Assembly: GCA_016839905.1 (NCBI GenBank)
Contig: JAEOTJ010000307.1
Location: forward strand, 1-29,203
Length of the DNA stretch: 29,203 nucleotides
Origin: Promethearchaeota archaeon
Lineage (GTDB): Archaea; Asgardarchaeota; Lokiarchaeia; Sigynarchaeales; SOKP01
Direction of reading: 5' to 3'
How positions within the stretch are numbered: position 1 is the stretch's first letter; every line of letters starts with the position of its first letter. Made by a program: the position numbers and the translations under genes. Below are positions 22,927 through 29,203 of this stretch, one piece after another. The notes under the pieces are model-generated. The model did no database searches, was not told the origin of the DNA, and saw nothing but the letters and a program-made list of their open reading frames with translations.

Positions 22927-24996
22927 ATGAAAATCGAATCTTATATCACAAAAATTATAGAAGAAACTGGTTTATCAAAAAAAGAAATTCAAGAAAGGGT
23001 CGAAGAAAAGAAGATTGAATTAAAAGGGTTAATTTCCGATGAAGGCGCATTATTTATAATTGCAAAAGAGCTGGGTGTAGATGTTAAAGAAGAGAATAAA
23101 GAATTATTAAAGGATATTGAAATAAATATATCAGATATAAGCCTTAATATGAAAAATATATGTCTTGTTGGGAGAATTAAGGAAATTGGATCAATCCACG
23201 AGTTTAATAGAAAAGATGGGGGAACTGGTTATGTGAGTTCATTTACATTACATGATAAAACTGGAGATATGCGAATTGTGCTTTGGGATGATCGAGTAAA
23301 GATAATCCAGAATGAGAATTTTGTTTTTAATGAATTAGTAAAAATAATAAATGGAAATGCTAAGAAAGGCAGATATGGAGATATTGAAATAAATATTGGA
23401 AAATTTAGTAAAATTATAATATCCCCTGAAGATGTAGATTATAATAAATATCCAAAAATTAAAGAAGAATTTATTAATATTAATGATATTAATTTAAATC
23501 TTAAATCTATTTCAATTGAAGGTAAAATAATACAAATATTTCCAATTAGAGAATTTACTAAGAAAAATGGTGATGAAGGTAAAGTAGGGTCCTTAAATAT
23601 AATGGACTCTACAGGATCTATAAGAGTTACTTTTTGGAATGAGGATACATCAAAAATTGAACCAATAAAAATAGATGATATTATCTCAATTACAAATTTA
23701 AATCCAAGATTAAGCAATTTAGATTCAAAAACAATTGATTTATTCGGAAATCGAAACTCTACAATCATTAAAAAAGATAAAAAAATAAATATTGAGAGTG
23801 ATATTGTTGATTCTATTAAAAATCTTCAGGAATTAAAGGGAATTGTTTCATTTAAAGGAGTAGTATCTTCTATTGATGACTTGCGCGAGGTAGCTTTGAA
23901 ATCAGGAGAGAATGTTTCGCTATTAGGATTTGTAGTAAGTGATAAATCGGATGGTATTAGAGTTACCCTATGGAGGGAAAAAGCTGAAGAATTTTCAGAA
24001 AAACTAACACTTGGACAAGGTTTATTATTGAAAAATTGTTTAATCAAGTATAGTTCCTTCTCAGGGAGAAATGAAATCTCTTTTATAAATGATTCAAGTA
24101 TAGAAATTATTGATTTAGAAATAAAAAACTTAGAATCACCACATAGAGAAGGAGAAGAAATCGAAAAAATTAATTCTCTTCAAGATAGAAAAGGATTCGT
24201 TACTTTTCAAGGAATAGTGTCCTCAATTGATAATTTAAGAACAATTTCCTTAAAGAATGGAGAGAATGTTTCAATATTAGGATTTGTAGTGAGTGATGAA
24301 ACGGATGGAATTAGAGTTACCTTGTGGAGGGAAAAAGCCGAAGAATTTTCAGAAAAACTAAAAGTTGGAACAGGCGTGTTATTAAAAAATACAATGCTGA
24401 AATTTAGCAATTATTCCAGCAGAAATGAAGTTTCCATGAATAAAGATTCAAGTTTAGAGATAATTGATTTACAAATGAAAAACCTCAAAGGGATAGAACC
24501 ACAGACGAGAATGAGTTCATCTAACTTTTCGGGTATATATACTCAAATTAATTCAATAGATACTTCAGGAATATATGAAATTAAAGGTTTCATTGCAAAA
24601 GAGATTACGAAAATAATTACTTATGAGGCTTGTTCTAATTGTAACAAAAAGATAGACAACTGTACTTGTGATAAAACTGGAGATACTGTAAATCGTTTAA
24701 TAATAAGTATGATTATTGATGATGAAAGTGCAACAATTAGAGCAACATTTTTTGGTGAAAAAGCAGAAAAAATAATTGGAGAAGAAACTGAACTCATTGT
24801 AAAACTTAAAGAAACTCCTGATTTTGAAAAATTTATGGAAAAAAAATCATCAGAACTCTTAGGTAAAGATATTATAATTAAAGGAAAAGCGAGATTTAGT
24901 GATTTTTCAAATTCATATGATATAAATGTATTTAATTTTAAGGAACTTGATATAAATGAAGAATTAGAAAAAGTGATGAAGGAAATAGAAATTTAG
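22927..24996 (+). CDS. RPA large subunit-like multi-OB protein
   Basis: A 689-residue single-stranded-DNA-binding protein of the archaeal RPA family. A helical N-terminal segment (~1-60) is followed by five predicted OB folds: ~68-168, ~186-285, ~299-402, ~417-520 and ~545-680. Each of the first four has the RPA run G-x-I/V-R-V-T-L/F-W, for example GIRVTLWREKAEEFSEKL. The last fold contains a zinc site C569-x2-C572 ... C579-x-C581, as in RPA70/RPA41. OB3 and OB4 are near-copies from an internal duplication. It would coat single-stranded DNA in replication and repair, possibly with the RPA32-like protein at 554. Five OB folds is more than the usual archaeal RPA. A T7 run at 25016-25022 may end transcription. 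Confidence 0.9.
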   Translation: MKIESYITKIIEETGLSKKEIQERVEEKKIELKGLISDEGALFIIAKELGVDVKEENKELLKDIEINISDISLNMKNICLVGRIKEIGSIHEFNRKDGGTGYVSSFTLHDKTGDMRIVLWDDRVKIIQNENFVFNELVKIINGNAKKGRYGDIEINIGKFSKIIISPEDVDYNKYPKIKEEFININDINLNLKSISIEGKIIQIFPIREFTKKNGDEGKVGSLNIMDSTGSIRVTFWNEDTSKIEPIKIDDIISITNLNPRLSNLDSKTIDLFGNRNSTIIKKDKKINIESDIVDSIKNLQELKGIVSFKGVVSSIDDLREVALKSGENVSLLGFVVSDKSDGIRVTLWREKAEEFSEKLTLGQGLLLKNCLIKYSSFSGRNEISFINDSSIEIIDLEIKNLESPHREGEEIEKINSLQDRKGFVTFQGIVSSIDNLRTISLKNGENVSILGFVVSDETDGIRVTLWREKAEEFSEKLKVGTGVLLKNTMLKFSNYSSRNEVSMNKDSSLEIIDLQMKNLKGIEPQTRMSSSNFSGIYTQINSIDTSGIYEIKGFIAKEITKIITYEACSNCNKKIDNCTCDKTGDTVNRLIISMIIDDESATIRATFFGEKAEKIIGEETELIVKLKETPDFEKFMEKKSSELLGKDIIIKGKARFSDFSNSYDINVFNFKELDINEELEKVMKEIEI
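23836..24132 (+). repeat. internal OB-fold repeat, copy 1
   Basis: Codes for residues 304-402 of the large RPA. It aligns without gaps to 24190-24486, offset 354 nt, with identical stretches such as IRVTLWREKAEEFSEKL in the protein. Synonymous differences show the duplication is not brand new. Confidence 0.85.
24190..24486 (+). repeat. internal OB-fold repeat, copy 2
   Basis: Codes for residues 422-520 of the large RPA, the second member of the tandem 99-residue repeat. The two copies are joined by a 19-residue acidic linker. Confidence 0.85.
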
Positions 24997-25046
24997 TTTT
25001 AAAATAATTAATAACTTTTTTTAATAAATTCAATTTAAATAATAGT

Positions 25047-26033
25047 ATGGTTTCTGATTTAGTGTTTTTTCTTATAATTCTTGTATTAATGCCATTATTA
25101 ATATTAGCAATTGGTTCTATACTCTTTTATTTATATGAATTTCTGACTAATGCAATTATAACAAATACAAGAGAGCAACCTCTCTTTAAAAGATTCACCG
25201 ATATAAGGGAGCGTCTCTTTTTTAAACAAGATGATAAACTTATCTTAAATATTTTAATTGTTATTTATTTACTAACTGCTTTATTTCTAGCTTTTATTAT
25301 AATAGATTATTTTAATTTAACATTTATTATAATGAATTTCTATAATTTTCCTATTTTTAAAGTAAATTTAGATTTAATAATAATTCTTTTTTGTCTAATA
25401 ATGCCTTTATTATTCACAGGAATAAATTACACAAATGAGCAATTATCTTTATCATCAAAAAACTTCTTCAATATAATTATTAATTACTATCTACCAATTA
25501 TTTTTTCAATTTTATCTATAATTATACTGTTATGGAACTATGAAATTAATTTAAAACTATTAAATATAGAAGATATTATGAGTTTTCAAAACACTTCATA
25601 TATCAAATTTAATGAATTAAGATTTCCTGCCTATTTTATAATTATTAATCCCTTTGCTGCGGTAGCCTTTTTTACAGGGATGATAGGTATCTTTAGAACA
25701 TATAGAAGTGAATCTTTTGTTAATAATGAATTGAATCAGAAATCATTTTCAAAAATCTTACGAAATACGTCCTTTTTTGTTTTAATTTTAATATTTGTAC
25801 TATTATTTTTAGGTGGAGGAAATATATTTGATCAAAATATACAATTAAATACTCTAGTAAGTTTATTCATTATTTTGATTATTATAATTATAATTATATT
25901 GATTGATTATGATCGACCAAAATTATTTATCGAAAGAAAATTAGGGGGTTTAACTATACCTCTTATATTTTCAATTTTAAGTATTATATACTCAATATTT
26001 TTAACAAATTTTGATTTTCTCGTATTAATTTAA
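25047..26033 (+). CDS. orphan NuoH/HyfC/EchB-like membrane protein
   Basis: A 328-residue protein with about eight membrane helices. The pattern follows complex-I subunit NuoH and the hydrogenase subunits HyfC/EchB. After the first helix comes a polar segment NTREQPLFKRFTDIRERLFFKQ, where the family has R-x-G-P-P ... Q-P-x-x-D-x-x-K-L-x-x-K-E. A later helix pair is linked by PFAAVAFFTGMIGIFRTYRSE ... NELN, where the family has an E-x-x-R-x-P-F-D-x-x-E-x-E-L segment, and LFLGG then matches the family LFFGG. Most conserved acidic residues of the quinone/proton path are lost, so it is either a highly divergent subunit or a re-used copy. No other complex or hydrogenase subunit is adjacent. Identity is inferred from motif order only. 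Confidence 0.6.
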   Translation: MVSDLVFFLIILVLMPLLILAIGSILFYLYEFLTNAIITNTREQPLFKRFTDIRERLFFKQDDKLILNILIVIYLLTALFLAFIIIDYFNLTFIIMNFYNFPIFKVNLDLIIILFCLIMPLLFTGINYTNEQLSLSSKNFFNIIINYYLPIIFSILSIIILLWNYEINLKLLNIEDIMSFQNTSYIKFNELRFPAYFIIINPFAAVAFFTGMIGIFRTYRSESFVNNELNQKSFSKILRNTSFFVLILIFVLLFLGGGNIFDQNIQLNTLVSLFIILIIIIIIILIDYDRPKLFIERKLGGLTIPLIFSILSIIYSIFLTNFDFLVLI

Positions 26034-26063
26034 TTTTAGATTCTAAAATTTTTTAATAAAAAT

Positions 26064-26999
26064 ATGAAAAAAGTAGATATTATCGGATTAGGAGAGGTTG
26101 TCGTAGATTGGGTTGCAGAAATACCTCATTTTCCTAAACCAGATGAAAAAATTGATGCTACTAGTGAGAACCATTTTTCAGGAGGGGTTACTGCTAATTT
26201 TTTAGTTGCAGTTGCACGGCAAGGCGCATCTTGTGGATTTATTGGTGCTGTCGGTGATGATTCTTATGGAGACTTTTTGATTCAAGATTTTAAAAAAGAA
26301 ATAGTAGATACATCCTATACGATAAAAAAGAAAGGTAAAAAAACACCCGTAAACTTCATTTTTATTGCTAAAGGGGAAAAGACCATAATTCAATCACCTC
26401 ATATGCAAACCACAAAAATCGAGATTACTGATTTAGATGAGAATTATATTGCTGAATCAAAACTTTTACATACTACAATAATTCATCCAAAAATTACAGA
26501 AAAAGCAATAAGTATAGCAAAAAGAAATGGTGTTAAGGTAAGTATTGATCTCGAGTCTCAAATTGCTCAGAGAGGCTACGACAATTTAAAAAATATTTTA
26601 TTAAATGCAGATATTTTAATCCCTAATAAAGAAGGGGCAAAATCTATAACAAACACTACAACTCCTAAAGAAGCTGCCAAGATTTTAATAAAAAAAGGAA
26701 TTCCTATTGTAATAATAACAATGGGAGCGAAAGGAGCGTTAATAACAACAGAAAAATTTCAAAAACAGATACCCACTTTTAATGTGGAACAAATTATCGA
26801 TACTACAGGGGCAGGTGATACATTTAATGGCGCATTTTCAGTGGCTTATTGGATTAAAGGATGGGATATAGAAAAGGCTTGTAGATATGCTAATGCTGCA
26901 GCATCTTTAAAAATTCAAAAATTAGGTGCTAGAACAGGAATGCCTATTGAAAAGGAATTAATGAAATTTTTAAAAGAATATGAAGATCCATTATTTTAA
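26064..26999 (+). CDS. PfkB-family carbohydrate kinase
   Basis: A 311-residue ribokinase-fold enzyme transferring phosphate from ATP to a sugar or nucleoside. It has the N-terminal GLGEVVVDWVAEIP, the first PfkB signature with GGVTANFLVAVARQGASCGFIGAVGDD (~40-66), PNKEGAK near 187-193, and the second signature DTTGAGDTFNGAF (246-258) with catalytic base D252. All elements for activity are present. The substrate (fructose phosphate, ribose, adenosine or other) cannot be fixed from sequence by eye. It follows the NuoH-like gene by 30 bp on the same strand but has no obvious shared function with it. Confidence 0.93.
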   Translation: MKKVDIIGLGEVVVDWVAEIPHFPKPDEKIDATSENHFSGGVTANFLVAVARQGASCGFIGAVGDDSYGDFLIQDFKKEIVDTSYTIKKKGKKTPVNFIFIAKGEKTIIQSPHMQTTKIEITDLDENYIAESKLLHTTIIHPKITEKAISIAKRNGVKVSIDLESQIAQRGYDNLKNILLNADILIPNKEGAKSITNTTTPKEAAKILIKKGIPIVIITMGAKGALITTEKFQKQIPTFNVEQIIDTTGAGDTFNGAFSVAYWIKGWDIEKACRYANAAASLKIQKLGARTGMPIEKELMKFLKEYEDPLF

Positions 27000-27109
27000 T
27001 TATATTTCAACTAAAAATATTATTGAAATATATTAAAAAAACCTTAATTCTTTAATTAAAACCATAATGAATTATTTTAATTAATAATTAAGATAACATT
27101 TATTACTTA

Positions 27110-27121
27110 GATAGTACTATC
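27110..27121. repeat. 12-bp perfect palindrome, copy 1
   Basis: GATAGTACTATC is its own reverse complement and is embedded in the 14-mer AGATAGTACTATCC (27109-27122), which recurs 149 bp downstream. It could be an operator for a dimeric regulator, a recombination or restriction-related site, or part of an RNA. Confidence 0.8.
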
Positions 27122-27258
27122 CAGAAACCCTTTTTCTAAGCTCCAAATTTTAAGAAGATACAGACTTAAAAAAAAAAATATGATCTAAATAATATGATTA
27201 TGATTTGGACCTAAAGGAATTTAAAGATATCTAAGTATAATATATGCATGGCACATCA

Positions 27259-27270
27259 GATAGTACTATC
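27259..27270. repeat. 12-bp perfect palindrome, copy 2
   Basis: Second exact copy of GATAGTACTATC, within the same 14-mer (27258-27271) and followed by a locally GC-rich CGAGGGGCATC. The spacing between copies is 149 bp start to start. Confidence 0.8.
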
Positions 27271-27375
27271 CGAGGGGCATCAAGAGAGCATAAGATGAAA
27301 TAATTATATTAAAAGTAATAAGAATTACAAAAAAGCGTATAAGAATTTTTAAAAAAGATTCCGATTAAACAAATT

Positions 27376-27819
27376 TTAACCAATTATAAGAGTTATATTC
27401 TTATATTTATGTGGATTTTTTATTAAATTTTCAAATTCTTCAACATAATTTTCAAAAAAACTTTTTTCTTTAAATTTTTTATTAAACGGCCAAATTCCGA
27501 TTAAAATATCCCCTAGACCTTTAGTATTTCCGATTAAAAATCCTGATTTTTTTCCATCAGTTTTAAAAGTATAGAGAAGTACAAAATAATAATGAAATTT
27601 AAAATCTAAAGAATCATTTCTAATTTTTAGAACTTCTTCAATATTTTGAAAAGTTATAATATTTGGATTATTTTCACTCATTTTTTTTAATTCTAAAATT
27701 AATTTTAAAGGAACCTTTATGGGTTTTTTTAATAAAATATTTTGAAAAGTTAGGGAAGATTTATTCTTCTCACTTGTTTTACTACCTTTAAAGATTACCT
27801 TATAATTTATAGAACTCAT
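27376..27819 (-). CDS. hypothetical protein, 147 aa
   Basis: Not recognised. ATG at 27819, soluble, alpha/beta, Lys-rich. The N-terminal half has short polar strands (INYKVIFKGSKTSEK) and a helix around LKLILELKKMSE. The middle has a strong strand FHYYFVLLYTFK followed by a glycine-containing turn SGFLIGNTKGLGDILIGIWPF. The C-terminus is an amphipathic helix (FFENYVEEFENLIKN) and a final strand. No Cys pairs, P-loop or membrane spans are present. The gene lies 33 bp downstream of aIF1 on the same strand and is likely to be read from the same transcript. Codon and residue usage match the neighbours. Confidence 0.65.
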   Translation of the reverse strand: MSSINYKVIFKGSKTSEKNKSSLTFQNILLKKPIKVPLKLILELKKMSENNPNIITFQNIEEVLKIRNDSLDFKFHYYFVLLYTFKTDGKKSGFLIGNTKGLGDILIGIWPFNKKFKEKSFFENYVEEFENLIKNPHKYKNITLIIG

Positions 27820-27852
27820 TGAAATTACAAAAAAAATTTTTTAAAAATTGTC

Positions 27853-28170
27853 TTATTCTACAATTGAAATATTTTCCTCAGGAAATCCCATATTAATTAA
27901 GAATTTTTTCATTTTAAATCGATGATCGCCTTGTAGCTCAACTTCATTTCCTCTTACAGTACCACCAGATGCACATATTTTTTTTGCTTTAGTTAAAATA
28001 TCTTTTAAGTTTACTTCAAAGTTTCCTTGAAATGTAAGAACAGTCACAACCCGCCCCCATTTTCGTCGATCGTTAGAAATTAGAATTTGCTGATCATCTT
28101 GACCTAAGCCATCACAGATACATAATTCTTTAGGGAAACTACATAATGGACAAATATCTTCGTCTTTAAT
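27853..28170 (-). CDS. sui1: translation initiation factor aIF1 (SUI1), non-ATG start
   Basis: Archaeal eIF1/SUI1, which sits near the P site and enforces start-codon fidelity. The C-terminal SUI1 core is clear: ICASGGTVRGNEVELQGDHR and the ending GFPEENISIVE. Upstream of the GTG at 28047 the same frame continues through RRKWGR and an N-terminal zinc knuckle ICPLCSFPKELCIC, as in archaeal aIF1. It then meets a TGA at 28180-28182 without an ATG, GTG or TTG. Full length (105 residues, normal for the family) therefore needs an unusual start such as ATT at 28168-28170. GGTTGTGA (28180-28187) lies 9 bases before it as a partial Shine-Dalgarno match. A one-base error in the AAAA at 28177-28180 would instead give a GTG start. 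Confidence 0.85.
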   Translation of the reverse strand: MKDEDICPLCSFPKELCICDGLGQDDQQILISNDRRKWGRVVTVLTFQGNFEVNLKDILTKAKKICASGGTVRGNEVELQGDHRFKMKKFLINMGFPEENISIVE

Positions 28171-28206
28171 ACTAACTTTTCACAACCGTTCTTAATAAAA
28201 AAAAAA

Positions 28207-28216
28207 TTAAATATAG
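28207..28216 (-). promoter_or_regulatory. candidate TATA box for aIF1
   Basis: The minus strand reads ACTATATTTAA here, about 40 bases before the proposed ATT start. Initiation about 25 bases downstream would give a short leader of roughly 10-15 nt that still contains the GGTTGTGA element. The call is weak because of the AT-rich context. Confidence 0.3.
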
Positions 28217-28348
28217 TACTAAAAATAATAGATTAAAATCTTTTAAAAATCTTTCATCTTGAAAAATTAATAGATAAAAGATAAAAAATATTTGATTTTA
28301 GAGTAAAAAAGAATTTTCTAAAAAAATATAAACTTAAAGATTTTTATT

Positions 28349-28358
28349 ATTATAAATA
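28349..28358 (+). promoter_or_regulatory. candidate TATA box for small GTPase
   Basis: ATTATAAATA lies about 23-32 bases before the ATG at 28381. That spacing places transcription start at or next to the ATG, as in leaderless archaeal mRNAs. No Shine-Dalgarno-like element is seen directly before the ATG, which agrees. Confidence 0.4.
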
Positions 28359-28380
28359 AGAAGATTAAGAGTATAAAAAT

Positions 28381-28914
28381 ATGCAAAGTTCATGGATCTT
28401 TAAAGTAATTGTAGCAGGAGCAGGTGGTGTTGGTAAGACAGCAATGATAACCCGTTATTGTACGGGTAAATTTGAAGAAGGTTATAAAATGACTATAGGT
28501 GCAGGTTTTCATACGAAACAAGAAACACTTGATACAGGAGAGGCTGTCAAAATGCAATTATGGGATTTTGCTGGCGAACGGCGATTTAGAGAGTTATTAC
28601 CAGAGTATTGTAAAGGAGCTAGTGGAGGCTTTATCTGCTTCGATATAACTGATTATGAGACATTTAAAGAGATTCCAGAATGGTTAAAAATAATAAGACA
28701 AAGAGCAGGTTTTATTCCAATAATTCTTATGGGAATGAAATGGGATTTATCTGACCATGAAGTTGATTTTGATATGGCTAATGAATATGCTGAAAAAGCA
28801 AAATGCAATCAATGTGTATTTTGTTCTTCAAAGGAAAATGTGAACATTCCTGAATCATTTCAAGCGATGGCGAAATGGTTAATTTATTATGCTAATTTAC
28901 CGGAAGATAAATAA
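28381..28914 (+). CDS. Ras/Rab-like small GTPase
   Basis: A 177-residue single-domain GTPase of the Ras superfamily, a family expanded in Asgard archaea. G1 is GAGGVGKT (13-20); switch I Thr is T38 in MTIGAGF; G3 is WDFAGE (61-66), with Glu at the position of the catalytic Gln of Ras. G4 is MKWD (119-122) instead of NKxD, and G5 is SSK (149-151). No C-terminal Cys motif for prenylation is present; the C-terminus ends in LPEDK, so membrane attachment would need another route. The closest eukaryotic resemblance is Rab/Ras-like, but orthology is not claimed. Roadblock-like proteins such as the one at 13567 are typical partners. Confidence 0.93.
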   Translation: MQSSWIFKVIVAGAGGVGKTAMITRYCTGKFEEGYKMTIGAGFHTKQETLDTGEAVKMQLWDFAGERRFRELLPEYCKGASGGFICFDITDYETFKEIPEWLKIIRQRAGFIPIILMGMKWDLSDHEVDFDMANEYAEKAKCNQCVFCSSKENVNIPESFQAMAKWLIYYANLPEDK

Positions 28915-29203
28915 TAAAAGAATTATTCTTATTAATTTTAATTAATAATCGTATAATATAAGTCTAAATTAAGATAATTCATAAGTTATATTCGTCTTTT
29001 TTAATAAATATGATTCCGTTATATATTTTTATTGTTTCAACTGTTCGTTGAAATTTTATAAAAATCTATAATTATTTGATTAAATGTTAAGTTATTTGTA
29101 GGAAACGAAAAAATAAAAGTTTTTTCTACTGAAAGATATCACGAGCATATCACACCCTAATATTACCACGATAATACACCTTCTTAAATATGGACTTTAA
29201 GAC
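28915..29203. other. window-end intergenic region
   Basis: No complete gene is seen after the GTPase. A minus-strand frame enters from the window edge and stops at 29150-29152 after 17 codons (SIFKKVYYRGNIRV end); it could be the tail of a gene beyond the edge, but the support is too thin for a CDS call. A 7-bp hairpin lies at 29035-29053. Confidence 0.4.
29035..29053. repeat. 7-bp inverted repeat (hairpin)
   Basis: TTTCAAC, loop TGTTC, GTTGAAA: a perfect 7-bp stem followed on the plus strand by TTTT. It could act as a terminator or small-RNA hairpin about 120 bp beyond the GTPase gene. A partly similar sequence (ATTTCAACTTTTCGTGATTT) occurs near 42-61 at the other window end. Confidence 0.5.

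Larger units (their letters stand above)
27000..27375. other. gene-free stretch with paired palindromes
   Basis: No coding frame is supported in these 376 bp between the convergent pfkB-type kinase and the minus-strand hypothetical gene. It contains two copies of a 14-bp direct repeat, each with a perfect 12-bp palindrome at its core, and local GC rises around the second copy (GGCACATC, CGAGGGGCATC). A small structured RNA or a regulatory element is possible. No known RNA family was recognised. Confidence 0.6.

Noticed and set aside
23439..24410. Several minus-strand frames opposite the large RPA gene
   Set aside because: They mirror the coding strand, two being copies of each other because of the OB repeat; no independent support.
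27110..27270. The two palindromes as a CRISPR array
   Set aside because: Only two copies, a palindromic 12-mer and a 149-bp gap do not fit CRISPR repeat and spacer sizes, and no cas gene is present.
27853..28047. aIF1 as a 64-residue protein starting at GTG 28047
   Set aside because: The same frame continues upstream with a clear zinc knuckle and conserved RRKWGR segment, so the short form would cut a conserved domain.
29150..29203. Partial minus-strand CDS entering at the right edge
   Set aside because: Only 17 codons are visible before a stop and none match a known C-terminus.

Overview
The window reads as chromosomal DNA of a strongly AT-rich Asgard archaeon, most likely a Lokiarchaeia-type lineage (the rank below Asgard is inference). 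The archaeal core is unmistakable: aIF2-beta, aIF1, NMD3, RIO1, a two-KH Pno1/Dim2-type protein, TFB, RpoP, RPA-type single-strand binding proteins, archaeal UMP kinase, pantoate kinase and a PAC2-family proteasome chaperone. Eukaryote-like accessory genes point to Asgard: a Ras/Rab-like small GTPase, a membrane protein with a gelsolin-like segment, a protein resembling Asgard roadblock/longin-type proteins, a RING-type binuclear zinc finger, a possible PAC3/4-like chaperone, and a scrap of leucine-rich repeat. FtsZ is also present.

Layout. 1-550: LRR-like remnant and an intron-containing initiator tRNA-Met (minus). 554-4537: plus-strand information-processing block: OB-fold/winged-helix RPA32-like protein, aIF2-beta, DUF424, NMD3, RIO1, two-KH protein. 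4519-8716: minus-strand hypothetical protein, FtsZ, and a tight pair of a fold-type III PLP decarboxylase with a GT4 glycosyltransferase. 8758-12669: SWIM zinc-finger protein (plus), ThiI-like PP-loop enzyme and CxxCxxCC protein (minus pair), PAC2 protein (plus), RpoP and TFB (minus). 12984-17293: plus-strand accessory block: zinc-finger protein, Asgard-type roadblock/longin-like protein, gelsolin-like membrane protein, ArgC/LysY reductase, PAC3/4-like protein, small winged-helix regulator. 17345-22722: tRNA-Leu(CAA) with a probable variable-arm intron, DUF2116 membrane protein, PyrH, pantoate kinase, ProC, MfnB, RING-type protein, HisA-like protein. 22927-26999: large multi-OB RPA, a solitary NuoH/HyfC-like membrane protein, a PfkB sugar kinase. 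27000-29203: a gene-free stretch with two copies of a 12-bp perfect palindrome, a hypothetical protein, aIF1 lacking any standard start codon, and the small GTPase.

Functional links: translation initiation (tRNA-iMet, aIF2-beta, aIF1), ribosome maturation (NMD3, RIO1, two-KH protein), transcription (TFB, RpoP), DNA replication/repair (two RPA-type proteins, SWIM protein), proteasome assembly (PAC2 ending in an HbYX-like tripeptide, possible PAC3/4), cofactor synthesis (MfnB, HisA-like, pantoate kinase) and amino-acid synthesis (ArgC/LysY, ProC).

The observations most worth following up are aIF1, which reaches full length only from an AUU codon and so suggests autoregulation like that of bacterial infC (or a one-base sequence error); the tRNA-Leu whose excess length is explained by a bulge-helix-bulge intron in the variable arm; the paired palindromes; the gelsolin-like membrane protein; and the unusual PLP decarboxylase paired with a glycosyltransferase. 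No CRISPR array, insertion sequence, prophage or complete new multi-gene system was recognised.
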